A stretch of DNA of 64,000 nucleotides from Deltaproteobacteria bacterium RBG_16_49_23 (GCA_001798855.1 MGQQ01000089.1:1-64000); one strand, 5' to 3'; counted from the first letter of the stretch, positions 9,497-20,005 are shown. Notes: generated from the sequence alone by a model not told the origin. A program made the numbers and translations.

Positions 9497-11464
9497 CTAC
9501 TCCCTCGCCCCTGCTGTTACAAACGTATCCAGCATCCGAAGGGTCTGGATCGACGAATTATTTCTTAACTCACAGGCAAAGTTTGGGCAAGCCGCAATGC
9601 AGGCGCCACACCCCTGACAGAGGGCGCTATGGACGACCGAAATCCCCCGCTGAGAATCCATCTCCCTCGCCTCATAGGGACAGATCTCAACGCAGATGCC
9701 GCATCCGCTGCAAATATTCTCATCCACAAAAGCAATCAAAGGGTCCTGAAGGAGCTTATCCGTCGAAAGCAGGGCCTGAATTTTGCTGGCCGTGGCCGAA
9801 GCCTGCGAGACCGTATCCGAGATATCCTTCGGGCTCTGACCGCAACCAGCCAGGTAGATTCCCTTGGTCGAGCTCTCCACAGGATAGAGTTTGATATGGG
9901 CCTCTGTCCAAAAGCCATGGCGATCAACGGTAGCCCTCAGTTTGGCGGCCAGATCTTTCACCCCGTCGCTTGGAACGACGGCTGTGGCCAATACAACCAT
10001 ATCTGCGGCCACTTCAACCATTCTTCCTGTGAGGGTGTCCACTCCTAATACCCTCACCTTCCCATCATCCTGAAAGACCCTGGAGACACGGCCCCTGAGG
10101 TAGAGAAGCCCTTTCTCCTCGATCGTCTTCTGCAAAAATTCTTCGTAGCCTTTGCCATCCGACCGGATATCCATGTAGAAGATATAGGGCTGTCCGTCCG
10201 GCACCTGCTCCTTATAAATCTTCGCCTGCTTGGCTGTGTACATGCAGCAGATGCGGGAACAGTAAGGCATATACCGGTCCGGGTCCCTGGAAGCCACGCA
10301 CTGGATGAAGACCATCTCCTTCGGGACTTTCCCGTCGGAGGGCCGGATGATCCTTCCCTTTGTAGGCCCATCGACTGAAAGCATCCGTTCCAGAGCCAGG
10401 CCGTCGATCACATCCGGAATCTCTCCATATCCATACTCTCCGAGCCGTTCCCTGGGATAGAGTTCAAATCCTGTGGCCACGACAATGGCTCCGACCTTCT
10501 TTCCGATTCGTTCATCCTCCTGCTCGAACCGGATGGCCTTCTCAGGGCAGACCTCTTCGCATCTTCTGCAACTTCCATCAATGAAATACCGGCAGTGGCT
10601 GCGATGGATAACCGGCTTATGGGGAACGCTCTGAGGATAGAGCAGATCGATCGCCTTTCGAACTCCCAAGCCTCTCTCAAACTGGGAAACATACTCCACG
10701 GGACAATCCCTGATGCAGAGGCCGCATTCATTACACTTCTCCCAATCCACATGGGTTGCTTTCTTCCGTATCGTCAGCTCGAAATTCCCCACATAGCCCT
10801 TCACATCCTCCATCTCCGAATAACAGTGGAGATCGATCCCTGGATGCTTCTCTATCTCCAATGCCTTTGTGAGAAGATCCGGAAGGGCGGGATGGAGGTC
10901 GGGAAACGTTCTTGAGAGCTGGGTCATATGTCCGCCCAGGGCCTGTTCCTTCTCGAGCAGGATGACCTCATAACCTCCCTCGGCCAGGTCGAGGGCCGCT
11001 GTCATTCCGGCGATCCCTCCGCCGATCACGAGGACGCTGCGGTTGATGGAAACGGAGATGGCCTCAAGCTTCTCGTTCTCTCTCACCTTTTCAAGCGTCG
11101 CCAGAATGATCTCCTCGGCCTTCTCTGTCGCCTTCTCCTTCTCCTTCTGGTGAACCCAGCTGCACTGTTCCCGGATATTGGCGATCTCACAGAGATAGGG
11201 GTTCATCCCTTCCGACTTGACCGCCTTCCTGAAGGTGTTCTCATGCATGCTCGGCGAACAGCAGGCAACGACGACCCCTTCCAACCCCTTCTCCCGAACC
11301 GCCTCCCTGATGAGCTGTTGCCCGGGTTCAGAGCACATGTAGATGTAGTCTGTGCTGTGGGCGACATCCCCGACGCTTCCCACCTTGCCGGCCACCGATT
11401 TGACATCGACGGTGCCCGCAATATTCACTCCGCAATGACAGATAAAAACACCCAGCTTCTTCAT
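9497..11464 (-). CDS. hdrA: HdrA-like subunit A (full-length type)
   Basis: MKKLGVFICHCGVNIAGTVDV; GGGIAGMTAALDLAEGG; C-terminal dicluster ferredoxin; internal Met chosen as start. Confidence 0.9.
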   Translation of the reverse strand: MKKLGVFICHCGVNIAGTVDVKSVAGKVGSVGDVAHSTDYIYMCSEPGQQLIREAVREKGLEGVVVACCSPSMHENTFRKAVKSEGMNPYLCEIANIREQCSWVHQKEKEKATEKAEEIILATLEKVRENEKLEAISVSINRSVLVIGGGIAGMTAALDLAEGGYEVILLEKEQALGGHMTQLSRTFPDLHPALPDLLTKALEIEKHPGIDLHCYSEMEDVKGYVGNFELTIRKKATHVDWEKCNECGLCIRDCPVEYVSQFERGLGVRKAIDLLYPQSVPHKPVIHRSHCRYFIDGSCRRCEEVCPEKAIRFEQEDERIGKKVGAIVVATGFELYPRERLGEYGYGEIPDVIDGLALERMLSVDGPTKGRIIRPSDGKVPKEMVFIQCVASRDPDRYMPYCSRICCMYTAKQAKIYKEQVPDGQPYIFYMDIRSDGKGYEEFLQKTIEEKGLLYLRGRVSRVFQDDGKVRVLGVDTLTGRMVEVAADMVVLATAVVPSDGVKDLAAKLRATVDRHGFWTEAHIKLYPVESSTKGIYLAGCGQSPKDISDTVSQASATASKIQALLSTDKLLQDPLIAFVDENICSGCGICVEICPYEAREMDSQRGISVVHSALCQGCGACIAACPNFACELRNNSSIQTLRMLDTFVTAGARE

Positions 11465-11547
11465 AATCCGTGAATCGTAAATCGTAAGGCGCAAGGGGTA
11501 AAACAACTCTTTTTCACCTCACGCTTTACGCCTGACGACTTACGCCG

Positions 11548-12858
11548 TTAGTGTTTTGCAAACAATCCCTGGACTTTGCTCGCGGCTCCATTGGCATGAG
11601 CCACGGCATCGGCAATATCCTTCGGTCCCTGGGCGCAGCCTGCGAGGTAGATTCCTTCCACATTGGTTTCCACGGGCCGGAGTTTCCTCTCCGCCTCCGT
11701 AAAGAACCCGTATTCATCCGTGTTGATTCCCAGTTTTTGAGCCAGCCCCTTCGTCCCCCCCTGCGGAATGATGGCAGTAGCCAGAACGACCATATCCGCA
11801 GAGATCTCCACCTTCTTGCCGGTCAGCGTATCCACACCCCAGACCACAACCCTTCCGTCATCCCTGAAGATCCGGGAAACCCTGCCGCGGAGATAGAGGA
11901 TCCCCTCCTCTTCCATCCCCTGCTGGATGAACTCCTCGTAACCCTTGCCTGTTGACCGGATATCCATATAGAAGATATAAGCCTGCCCGTCATGGACTTT
12001 ATGTTTGTAAAGCCTCGCATGTTTGGCCGTGTACATGCAGCAGACCCGTGAGCAGTAGGGCATATACCGTTCCGGATCTCGCGACCCTGTACACTGGATG
12101 AAAACAACTTCTTTCGGGACCTTCCCATCCGAAGGCCTTCTGATTGCACCCGTTGTCGGCCCGGATGCGGAATTGAGCCTCTCAAAGGCCAGGCCGTCGA
12201 TCACATCCGGAATCGTCCCATAACCATATTCCCCGAAAGTCTCCTTTGGAATCAGGTCAATACCCACGGCGGTGATGATGGCTCCGACTCTCTCTTCGAC
12301 AAACCGGTCCTGCTGTTCGTAATCGATGGCTCCAACCGGACAGACCTTCTCACAGACTCTGCATTTCTTCTCCAGGAAATAGCGGCAGTTGGAAGGGTTG
12401 ATGACAGGCTTGTTCGGAACGGCCTGAGGTGAAAGCGTATAGATCGCCTTTCCCATACCCATGCCCCGGTCAAACTCAGAGGGCTTTTTCGAAGGGCACT
12501 TCTCCTGACAGAGGCCGCACCCCGTGCATTTCTCCCAGTCCACATAGGCCGCTTTCCTGCGGATTTTCACGGTAAAGTTGCCGGCCTTCCCTTCCACTCT
12601 GTCCACTTCCGAATAGGTGAGAAGTTTAATATGAGGATGCTGGCCTGTCTCGACGGTTTTGGGAGTCAGGGTGCACTGGGCGCAATCAAGCGTCGGAAAG
12701 GTCTCTGAGAGCTGGAGCATCCTTCCTCCGATGGAGGGAAGTTTCTCCACCAGAACAACATCATAACCCGCATTTCCGATGTCAATGGATGCCGAGATGC
12801 CGGCAATGCCTCCGCCGATCACCATCGCCCTTTTGATGAATTTCCCATTCTCCTTCAT
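11548..12858 (-). CDS. HdrA'-like flavoprotein lacking the N-terminal CHCG domain and C-terminal ferredoxin (436 aa)
   Basis: VIGGGIAGISASIDIGNAGYDVVLVEK; CTGCGLCQEKCP; VFIQCTGSRDPERYMPYCSRVCCMY. Confidence 0.88.
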   Translation of the reverse strand: MKENGKFIKRAMVIGGGIAGISASIDIGNAGYDVVLVEKLPSIGGRMLQLSETFPTLDCAQCTLTPKTVETGQHPHIKLLTYSEVDRVEGKAGNFTVKIRRKAAYVDWEKCTGCGLCQEKCPSKKPSEFDRGMGMGKAIYTLSPQAVPNKPVINPSNCRYFLEKKCRVCEKVCPVGAIDYEQQDRFVEERVGAIITAVGIDLIPKETFGEYGYGTIPDVIDGLAFERLNSASGPTTGAIRRPSDGKVPKEVVFIQCTGSRDPERYMPYCSRVCCMYTAKHARLYKHKVHDGQAYIFYMDIRSTGKGYEEFIQQGMEEEGILYLRGRVSRIFRDDGRVVVWGVDTLTGKKVEISADMVVLATAIIPQGGTKGLAQKLGINTDEYGFFTEAERKLRPVETNVEGIYLAGCAQGPKDIADAVAHANGAASKVQGLFAKH

Positions 12859-12859
12859 C

Positions 12860-13741
12860 TTAGATAAAACCCTTTTCCTTTAGGAGCGGCAAAGGATCCA
12901 CAAAGTTCTGTTCAAACCCCAGGGTCTGATAATCGAGTCCCATGGCCATCCCGAGAAGCTGTGTGAAATAGAGGACCGGGATCGATTTGAAGTCCAGATA
13001 TTTCTGCTTGATGTCGGACTGTTTATGGTCGATGTTGAAGGTGCACATCGGACAGGTTGAAACAACGACCTCTGCTCCGTTCTTAATGGCGGAGCCCAGA
13101 ATCTTATAGCCGCATTCCGTGGCCACTTCCGGCGATCCCACGGATTGAAAAGACCCGCAGCATTCGATCTTGTAGGGAAAATCGACCGGTTCCGCGCCCA
13201 TGGCTTCCAGGAACTCTTCGAACAGGGTGGGCCTCTCCTTGTCGTCAAACCCCATCTCGTCAAACGGGCGAAGGAGCATGCATCCATAATAGGCTGCCGC
13301 CTTCAGCCCGGCCAGCGGCTTCCTCACCCTCTCTTTGATTTGAGGAAACCCGATCTCCTGTTTCAGGATCTCCAGGTAGTGGAGGACACGGAGGTCGCCC
13401 TGGTAGTTCATTTCGATAAAGTTATTGATCTTCTCCCTCTTCTCTCCGTCATTCTGAATCAACCGGTTCGTCCGCTTAATCACATTGAAGCAGATGGCGC
13501 AGAGGGTCGTCAGGGTGGTTCCTTCTTGCCTCGCCCTGGCTAAAATCCTCGAAGGCGGAAGAAGGGCCATGATATTGTCCGTGGCCAATGGAAAAGTTGC
13601 TCCGCAGCAGGTCCAGTTGGGAAGTTCCTTCAATTCGAACCCGAGGAGAAGGGAGCAGTTCCGGGCCGTCTGATCGAGATTTTTAGCCTTGGTGTAGAGC
13701 GTGCATCCGGGAAAGTAGAGATAATCCATGATCGACCCCAT
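12860..13741 (-). CDS. hdrB: HdrB-like subunit (second copy)
   Basis: YLYFPGCTLY; CCGATFPLA...LCAICFN; CCGSFQSVG...TCPMCTFN. Confidence 0.9.
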   Translation of the reverse strand: MGSIMDYLYFPGCTLYTKAKNLDQTARNCSLLLGFELKELPNWTCCGATFPLATDNIMALLPPSRILARARQEGTTLTTLCAICFNVIKRTNRLIQNDGEKREKINNFIEMNYQGDLRVLHYLEILKQEIGFPQIKERVRKPLAGLKAAAYYGCMLLRPFDEMGFDDKERPTLFEEFLEAMGAEPVDFPYKIECCGSFQSVGSPEVATECGYKILGSAIKNGAEVVVSTCPMCTFNIDHKQSDIKQKYLDFKSIPVLYFTQLLGMAMGLDYQTLGFEQNFVDPLPLLKEKGFI

Positions 13742-13848
13742 CCTTTTACCCCTCCCCCTTGACGGGGGAGGGTACGGGTGGGGGTGAATCAGTTCTTCAT
13801 CCCCCTCCCCTCCATCCCCTCCCGCCAGGGGGAGGGAAATTTTCTATT

Positions 13849-14262
13849 TTAAGATAAAAATTTCCTGAAGCCGCTGATGAATGCGATTTGCGGCACCCTC
13901 TCCAGAAACCCCTCCTGGAATTCGGAAATCTGAATATGATCCTTCCGGTCCTTCTTCCTCAGGATGACCATTCGCAATGCATCCATCACCCTGGCGATAT
14001 CGATCCCCTTCGGACACCTCGACGTGCACTGGAGGCACGAAGCGCAGAGCCAGAAGGTATTCACTCCGAGCGCCTCCTCTTCGAGGCCGAGAAGCGTATA
14101 ACGGATGACCTCATGAGGACCAACCTCCATGGCAAAAGCCACCGGGCAGCCGGCTGTGCAATTTCCGCACTGGTAACAGGCGAAGAGATTCTGCCCGCTG
14201 ATCAGCTCCACTTTCTTTGCAAATTCATTGTGGACCTTCTGTCTCGTCAGTTCGATCTTCAT
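13849..14262 (-). CDS. hdrC: HdrC-like subunit (second copy)
   Basis: CYQCGNCTAGCPVAF, CASCLQCTSRCPKGIDI; start MKIELTRQK. Confidence 0.9.
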   Translation of the reverse strand: MKIELTRQKVHNEFAKKVELISGQNLFACYQCGNCTAGCPVAFAMEVGPHEVIRYTLLGLEEEALGVNTFWLCASCLQCTSRCPKGIDIARVMDALRMVILRKKDRKDHIQISEFQEGFLERVPQIAFISGFRKFLS

Positions 14263-14294
14263 GATGAATCTCCAAAAAAACGCATTAAATATTT

Positions 14295-14353
14295 TGTAGG
14301 GCATGATCTCCGATCATGCCTTTAAACGGTGTGTTCGGGGAACACACCCTACA
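14295..14353. repeat. Three-way-junction palindrome: TGTAGGG...CCCTACA enclosing two hairpins
   Basis: GCATGATC-TCC-GATCATGC and GGTGTGTTC-GGG-GAACACACC inside the outer stem. Confidence 0.85.
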
Positions 14354-14428
14354 TTCCATATAAATTCATTTATTGCGTACATATTAATAATAAAACACCG
14401 TTGGTGATAAAACGAGTCTATCTTCCCC

Positions 14429-14986
14429 TCATCCTTGCCGGTATCTCTTCTCCCCTTCAATATAAAGGTCGTTTCCTCGAACATCATTGATGACGATCAC
14501 CGGAAGGTCTTCAACTTCCAGCCTCCGGATGGCCTCTGGGCCAAGATCCTCATAAGCCACTATCTCTGCCTTCTTCACCTTTTTGGCAAGAAGAGCCCCG
14601 GCGCCTCCGGTAGCTGCAAAGTATATAGCTTTATACTTCTTCATCGCTTCTTTAACCGCATCGGACCGCATGCCTTTTCCAACCATCCCTTTCAACCCCT
14701 TCTCAATCAAAGCGGGAGCATAGGCATCCATCCGGTAACTGGTTGTAGGGCCTGCTGACCCGAAGACCCGTCCCGGTCTGGCGGGTGTTGGGCCGACATA
14801 ATAGATGACCTGGCCCCGAATGTCAAAAGGGAGCTCTTTTCCCTCTTTCAAAAGATCGGAAAGCCTTTTATGTGCGGCATCCCTTCCCGTATAGATGACC
14901 CCATTGAGCAGAATGCGATCGCCGATCTTTAGCTTTTCCACATCTTCATCACTCAGGGGTGTCTTCAAACGAATAGGCTCAGCCAT
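14429..14986 (-). CDS. Class I fumarate hydratase, beta (C-terminal) subunit
   Basis: GDRILLNGVIYTGRDAAHKRL; YVGPTPARPGRVFGSAGPTTSYRMD. Confidence 0.92.
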   Translation of the reverse strand: MAEPIRLKTPLSDEDVEKLKIGDRILLNGVIYTGRDAAHKRLSDLLKEGKELPFDIRGQVIYYVGPTPARPGRVFGSAGPTTSYRMDAYAPALIEKGLKGMVGKGMRSDAVKEAMKKYKAIYFAATGGAGALLAKKVKKAEIVAYEDLGPEAIRRLEVEDLPVIVINDVRGNDLYIEGEKRYRQG

Positions 14987-15195
14987 AAATCCTCCGTTAA
15001 ACTAATGATGGGGAGATAGGGGGATTGGGTGATGGGGTGACAACAAATGTCACAATGAAAATTGCAAAGTTAACAATCCAAAATTAGCAATTAAAAAAGC
15101 TTATTTATTCTTTATTAGTTATTGGGAATTGGTCATTGATAATTGCTAATTGATCACTTTGCAATGATTATTTTTCTACCTATCTCCTCATCTCC

Positions 15196-16035
15196 CTATA
15201 GGATTACCTCTTTATGTCTCTGGGCGTGGCACTGAATGTTAACTGCCAGCGGGAAACTGGCGATGTGGCAGGGCATCATCAAAATGTGAACCGCCAGCGA
15301 GGTGGTCCGTCCTCCCAGACCCTGTGGTCCGATGCCCAGCCTGTTGATCTCCTCCAGAATCTCCGACTCCAGTCTGTCCAGCTCCGGGTCCTGATTCCTG
15401 CTTCCGAGAGGACGGAGAAGGCTCTTCTTCGCAAGAAGCGCGGCCAGCTCAAATGTCCCTCCGATTCCGACTCCGATAATGGTCGGTGGACAGGGATTGG
15501 AGCCCGACTCCTTCACCCTCTGGACGACATAGCGTTTGATTCCCTCAATCCCATCGGATGGCGTCAGCATCACCACTCGGCTCATATTCTCACTGCCGCC
15601 CCCTTTCGGAGCCACGGTAATCTTAACTTTATCTCCCTGAACGATCTCCGTATGGATGATGGCGGGAGTATTGTCCCCGGTATTTTTCCGGGTGAAAGGA
15701 TGACAGATCGACTTCCTGAGATACCCGTCCCGGTATCCCTGGCGAACCCCTTCAAAGATCGCCTCCTTCAGGTCCCCCCCGGCCAGATGAACATCCTGTC
15801 CCAATTCGAGGAAGACCACTGCAAATCCCGTATCCTGACAGAGGGCCACCTTTTCGTCCTTTGCAATCCGGGCATTCTCTTTCAATTCCCTCAGTATTTC
15901 CAGTCCCAGAGAAGATTCTTCCTTTTCGATGGCCCGGTCAAACGCTTGAAGCACATCCTCTCCCAGATCGGTGTTTGCCTCCATACAGAGGTCTCTCACC
16001 TTCTCGGTGATCAACTTGACATCGATCTCTCGCAT
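15196..16035 (-). CDS. Class I fumarate hydratase, alpha subunit
   Basis: CQDTGFAVVFLELGQDVH; PKGGGSENMSR; GIGGTFELAA. Confidence 0.93.
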   Translation of the reverse strand: MREIDVKLITEKVRDLCMEANTDLGEDVLQAFDRAIEKEESSLGLEILRELKENARIAKDEKVALCQDTGFAVVFLELGQDVHLAGGDLKEAIFEGVRQGYRDGYLRKSICHPFTRKNTGDNTPAIIHTEIVQGDKVKITVAPKGGGSENMSRVVMLTPSDGIEGIKRYVVQRVKESGSNPCPPTIIGVGIGGTFELAALLAKKSLLRPLGSRNQDPELDRLESEILEEINRLGIGPQGLGGRTTSLAVHILMMPCHIASFPLAVNIQCHAQRHKEVIL

Positions 16036-16050
16036 TTCTTCATCCCCATT

Positions 16051-16110
16051 CAGGGCTAAAGCCCTGAGTTACAAATTTTTAAGAATATGTAACTCAACCC
16101 TTTAGGGTTG
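16051..16110. repeat. Twin-palindrome element, copy 1, 15 bp upstream of the fumarase alpha start
   Basis: CAGGGCTAAAGCCCTG / AGTTACA...TGTAACT / CAACCCTTTAGGGTTG; second copy at 46178-46236. Confidence 0.85.
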
Positions 16111-16121
16111 ATTCATTACAA

Positions 16122-17084
<963 letters not shown>

Positions 17085-17090
17085 TCACCT

Positions 17091-18182
17091 TCATCCTCTC
17101 CCCTCAGGGGAGAGGGTCGGGGGTGAGGGGTTTGTTGATTCGATTTGATAACCCTTCAAATGAAATCCGCAGGTCTTCCGGATGATCAGTTCGGGCATGA
17201 GAAGAACCTCTTTCGCGGAAGTCCTCTCCTCACCCTTCTCAATCTTTTCCACCAGCATCTCAACGGCGATGGCTCCCATCTCAAACTTTTTCTGGCCAAT
17301 CGTGGTCAGTTCGATCCCTTGCATGGATGAAAATTCGATGTCGTTGAATCCGATCAGCGCCACATCCTCCGGTATCCTGAGCCCCTCTTCAAGGATCGCC
17401 TGACAGACTCCCAATGCCATGTAGTCACTGGCGGCAAAGATGGCAGTGGGCAGTTCTGCCATTTTAAGAAACTGTTTTCCCCTCTCATAACCCGACTTCT
17501 TTAAAAAATTTCCTTCGAGAAAATAGTCGTTTCTCTGCTCCAGTCCATAGGTCGAAAGCGCTTTTTTCCCCCCCTCGAGACGTTCAAGGCCGACGGAGGA
17601 TTCCGCAGACCCGCCGATCACCCCTATTCTTTCATGGCCGAGTCTGATCAGATGTTCCACAGCTAAAAACCCTCCGAGGATATTATCCACGCCGACATAA
17701 TTGACCTTCTCCTTGACAACCGGATGGTAGGTCCTTCGATTGACCAGGGTAATAGGAAATTCCTCCTCGGCTAATGCAACGATATTGGGATCCTCCATAT
17801 GGGCGGAGGAAAAAACGATTCCATCCACCCCCTTACTTCGTAGCATTTCAATATACTGCTTTTCAGTCGAGATGTCAGACTGGGTGCTGCAGAGGATGAT
17901 ACTATATCCCAACTTTGTAGCTGTCTTCTCTATCCCCTGAGCTAATTCGGTATAGAAAGGATTGGCAATATTCGTAATGACAAGGCCGAGAGTCCGGGTC
18001 CGCTTCAATACCAAACTTCTTGCTATGAAATTAGGCCGGTAACCTAACTCTTTTGCAATTGAGAGGATCTTCTCTTTGGTTTCTTGACGAATCCGGGATT
18101 TATCATTGAGGGCTCTTGAAACAGTTGTGTGTGATACCTGGGCAATTCTCGCTATATCTTTAATATTGATCTTTTTATACAT
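17091..18182 (-). CDS. LacI family transcriptional regulator
   Basis: N-terminal HTH INIKDIARIAQVSHTTVSRALN; periplasmic-binding-like domain. Confidence 0.94.
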   Translation of the reverse strand: MYKKINIKDIARIAQVSHTTVSRALNDKSRIRQETKEKILSIAKELGYRPNFIARSLVLKRTRTLGLVITNIANPFYTELAQGIEKTATKLGYSIILCSTQSDISTEKQYIEMLRSKGVDGIVFSSAHMEDPNIVALAEEEFPITLVNRRTYHPVVKEKVNYVGVDNILGGFLAVEHLIRLGHERIGVIGGSAESSVGLERLEGGKKALSTYGLEQRNDYFLEGNFLKKSGYERGKQFLKMAELPTAIFAASDYMALGVCQAILEEGLRIPEDVALIGFNDIEFSSMQGIELTTIGQKKFEMGAIAVEMLVEKIEKGEERTSAKEVLLMPELIIRKTCGFHLKGYQIESTNPSPPTLSPEGRG

Positions 18183-18188
18183 TCTTTT

Positions 18189-18197
18189 GCGTTAACG
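18189..18197. promoter_or_regulatory. Half-site GCGTTAACG just upstream of the lacI-type gene (candidate autoregulatory site)
   Basis: Matches one half of the 16-bp palindrome at 20006-20021. Confidence 0.45.
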
Positions 18198-18213
18198 GAA
18201 AATACGAAATTCT

Positions 18214-18400
18214 GTAACAATTTAGTTGTTTGAAAAAACTTTCAAAATCCCTCCCCTGCCTTCGCCGAAGCGGCTTCGCGCAGGCAGGCAACCTCCCTTT
18301 GCCAAAGGGAGGAGTAATTAATCCCCCTTTGTAAAAGGGGGATTGCCGCCAGCCCATAGGGCCTCTGGCCCGGAGGGAGGGGGATTTTCATGGTTTGAGC
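18214..18400. repeat. MITE-like element, copy A
   Basis: taacaatttagttgtttgaaa end, CCTGCCTTCGCCGAAGCGGCTTCGCGCAGGCAGG module, CCTCCCTTTGCCAAAGGGAGG core; right end degraded. Confidence 0.65.
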
Positions 18401-18461
18401 CTGTCCCGTATAAACGGGAGATGACGCTCCGTCATGAAAGATTGCCAAGGAGCCATCAGGC

Positions 18462-19985
18462 TTACTTCTTCTGAGCCTCTGCCTTGGCTTTAGTGATTGC
18501 CTCATCCTCTCTCTTCACATCCTCCAGTGTCTTTGGCTTCACCTTATCCGGCACAGGCTCCAGGCCATACTTCCACTTCAAGAACTGCGCCCCGGTCTGC
18601 GGAAAAAGTGCATAGATCAAAGCATCATAAAGGTCTTTGGCCAGCTCTTTCGACTCCCCCTTCACCTTCTCTAACTCCGGTTCAATAACATCCGCTGGAC
18701 GGCAGGTGATTGGCTCCTTCCCTTTCTTATATCCTTTGAGCACCACATTCTTGACTTCATCTGAAATCGGCACAGGAGGCCTTCCATAGAGACCGTAGAC
18801 ATAGTCCTGCGTCTCCTTTGACACCATCTTATAACGACCGAAAAGAACATTGAGCACCGCTTGAACTCCCACAATCTGTGACGTCGGCGTCACCAGTGGA
18901 GGATATCCCAGGTCCTTTCTGGCCTTAGGCAGCTCCGCATAGACCTCTGAAATTCTATGGATGGCATTTTGCTGCCTTAGCTGGCTAACCATGTTTGAGA
19001 TCATCCCACCGGGGATCTGGTGTTTTAGCACTCCCGTGTCGATCACGGACATCTTCGTGGTATCCAGAAAGTCACGATATTTAGGCGCAACCGACTCCAG
19101 ATATTCTCCTAACTTCAGGAGCTTCGAAAGGTCGAGCTTCGGATCCCAGGGCGTTCCCTGAACAGCCACGAGGATGGGTTCCACAGCGGGCTGGGAAGAA
19201 CGGAGCGCGAAAGGGGCGAGCGCTGTATCAACGACATCCACCCCTGCCTCAATCGCCTTCAGATAGGTCATCGTGCCCATCCCGCTCGTATAATGTGTGT
19301 GAAGTTGAATGGGAATTTTCACCGTTTTCTTCAATCCCTTGACCAGCTCATAGGCGTCATAAGGCGCAAGAAGTGCGGCCATATCCTTGATGCAGAGCGA
19401 ATCGGCGCCCATCCCTTCCAGGACCTTTGCCTTTTCAAGATAATAATTGAGATTATAGATTGGCCCGCCCATTCGTGTCTCAGTCAGTGAATAACAGATC
19501 GTTCCTTGAATATGCTTCTTGCAGCGCTTGATCACTTTGAAGGCTGTCTCAAAGTTACGCTCATCATTGACGGCGTCAAAAACCCGAAAGATGTCAATGC
19601 CCACTTCAGCGCATTTCTCTACAAATGCCTCTACCAGGTCATCGGCATAATGACGATAACCCACCAGATTTTGACCACGGAGAAGCATCTGAAAGGGCGT
19701 TCTCGGCATCAGCTTCTTTAAAATCCTTACCCTTTCCCAGGGATCCTCTCCTAAAAAGCGATGGCAGACATCATAAGTCGCCCCTCCCCACACTTCAACA
19801 GAATGAAATCCCACCTGATCCATTTCCTCGGCAATGGGAACCATATCCTCAACCCGCATTCTCGTGGCTAAATTGGATTGATGACCATCGCGTAGAGTCG
19901 TATCCGTTATGCCGATTGGCTTTTTCGCCACCTTCTCCATACCTTCCATTCTTGTAGCCTCCTTTCCATCCTCAAAAGGGATCAT
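18462..19985 (-). CDS. Pyruvate/oxaloacetate carboxyltransferase (transcarboxylase 5S / oxaloacetate decarboxylase alpha-like), no C-terminal biotinyl domain
   Basis: ITDTTLRDGHQSNLATRMR; EVWGGATYDVCHRFLGEDPWER; LHTHYTSGMG; no AMKM biotinylation motif. Confidence 0.92.
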   Translation of the reverse strand: MIPFEDGKEATRMEGMEKVAKKPIGITDTTLRDGHQSNLATRMRVEDMVPIAEEMDQVGFHSVEVWGGATYDVCHRFLGEDPWERVRILKKLMPRTPFQMLLRGQNLVGYRHYADDLVEAFVEKCAEVGIDIFRVFDAVNDERNFETAFKVIKRCKKHIQGTICYSLTETRMGGPIYNLNYYLEKAKVLEGMGADSLCIKDMAALLAPYDAYELVKGLKKTVKIPIQLHTHYTSGMGTMTYLKAIEAGVDVVDTALAPFALRSSQPAVEPILVAVQGTPWDPKLDLSKLLKLGEYLESVAPKYRDFLDTTKMSVIDTGVLKHQIPGGMISNMVSQLRQQNAIHRISEVYAELPKARKDLGYPPLVTPTSQIVGVQAVLNVLFGRYKMVSKETQDYVYGLYGRPPVPISDEVKNVVLKGYKKGKEPITCRPADVIEPELEKVKGESKELAKDLYDALIYALFPQTGAQFLKWKYGLEPVPDKVKPKTLEDVKREDEAITKAKAEAQKK

Positions 19986-20005
19986 TTAATTAATGTTAAT
20001 TTTAT

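Noticed and set aside
4100-13741. Selenocysteine (in-frame TGA) in MvhD/HdrA/HdrB proteins
   Set aside because: ORFs are uninterrupted and expected Cys positions are present; no sign of recoding.
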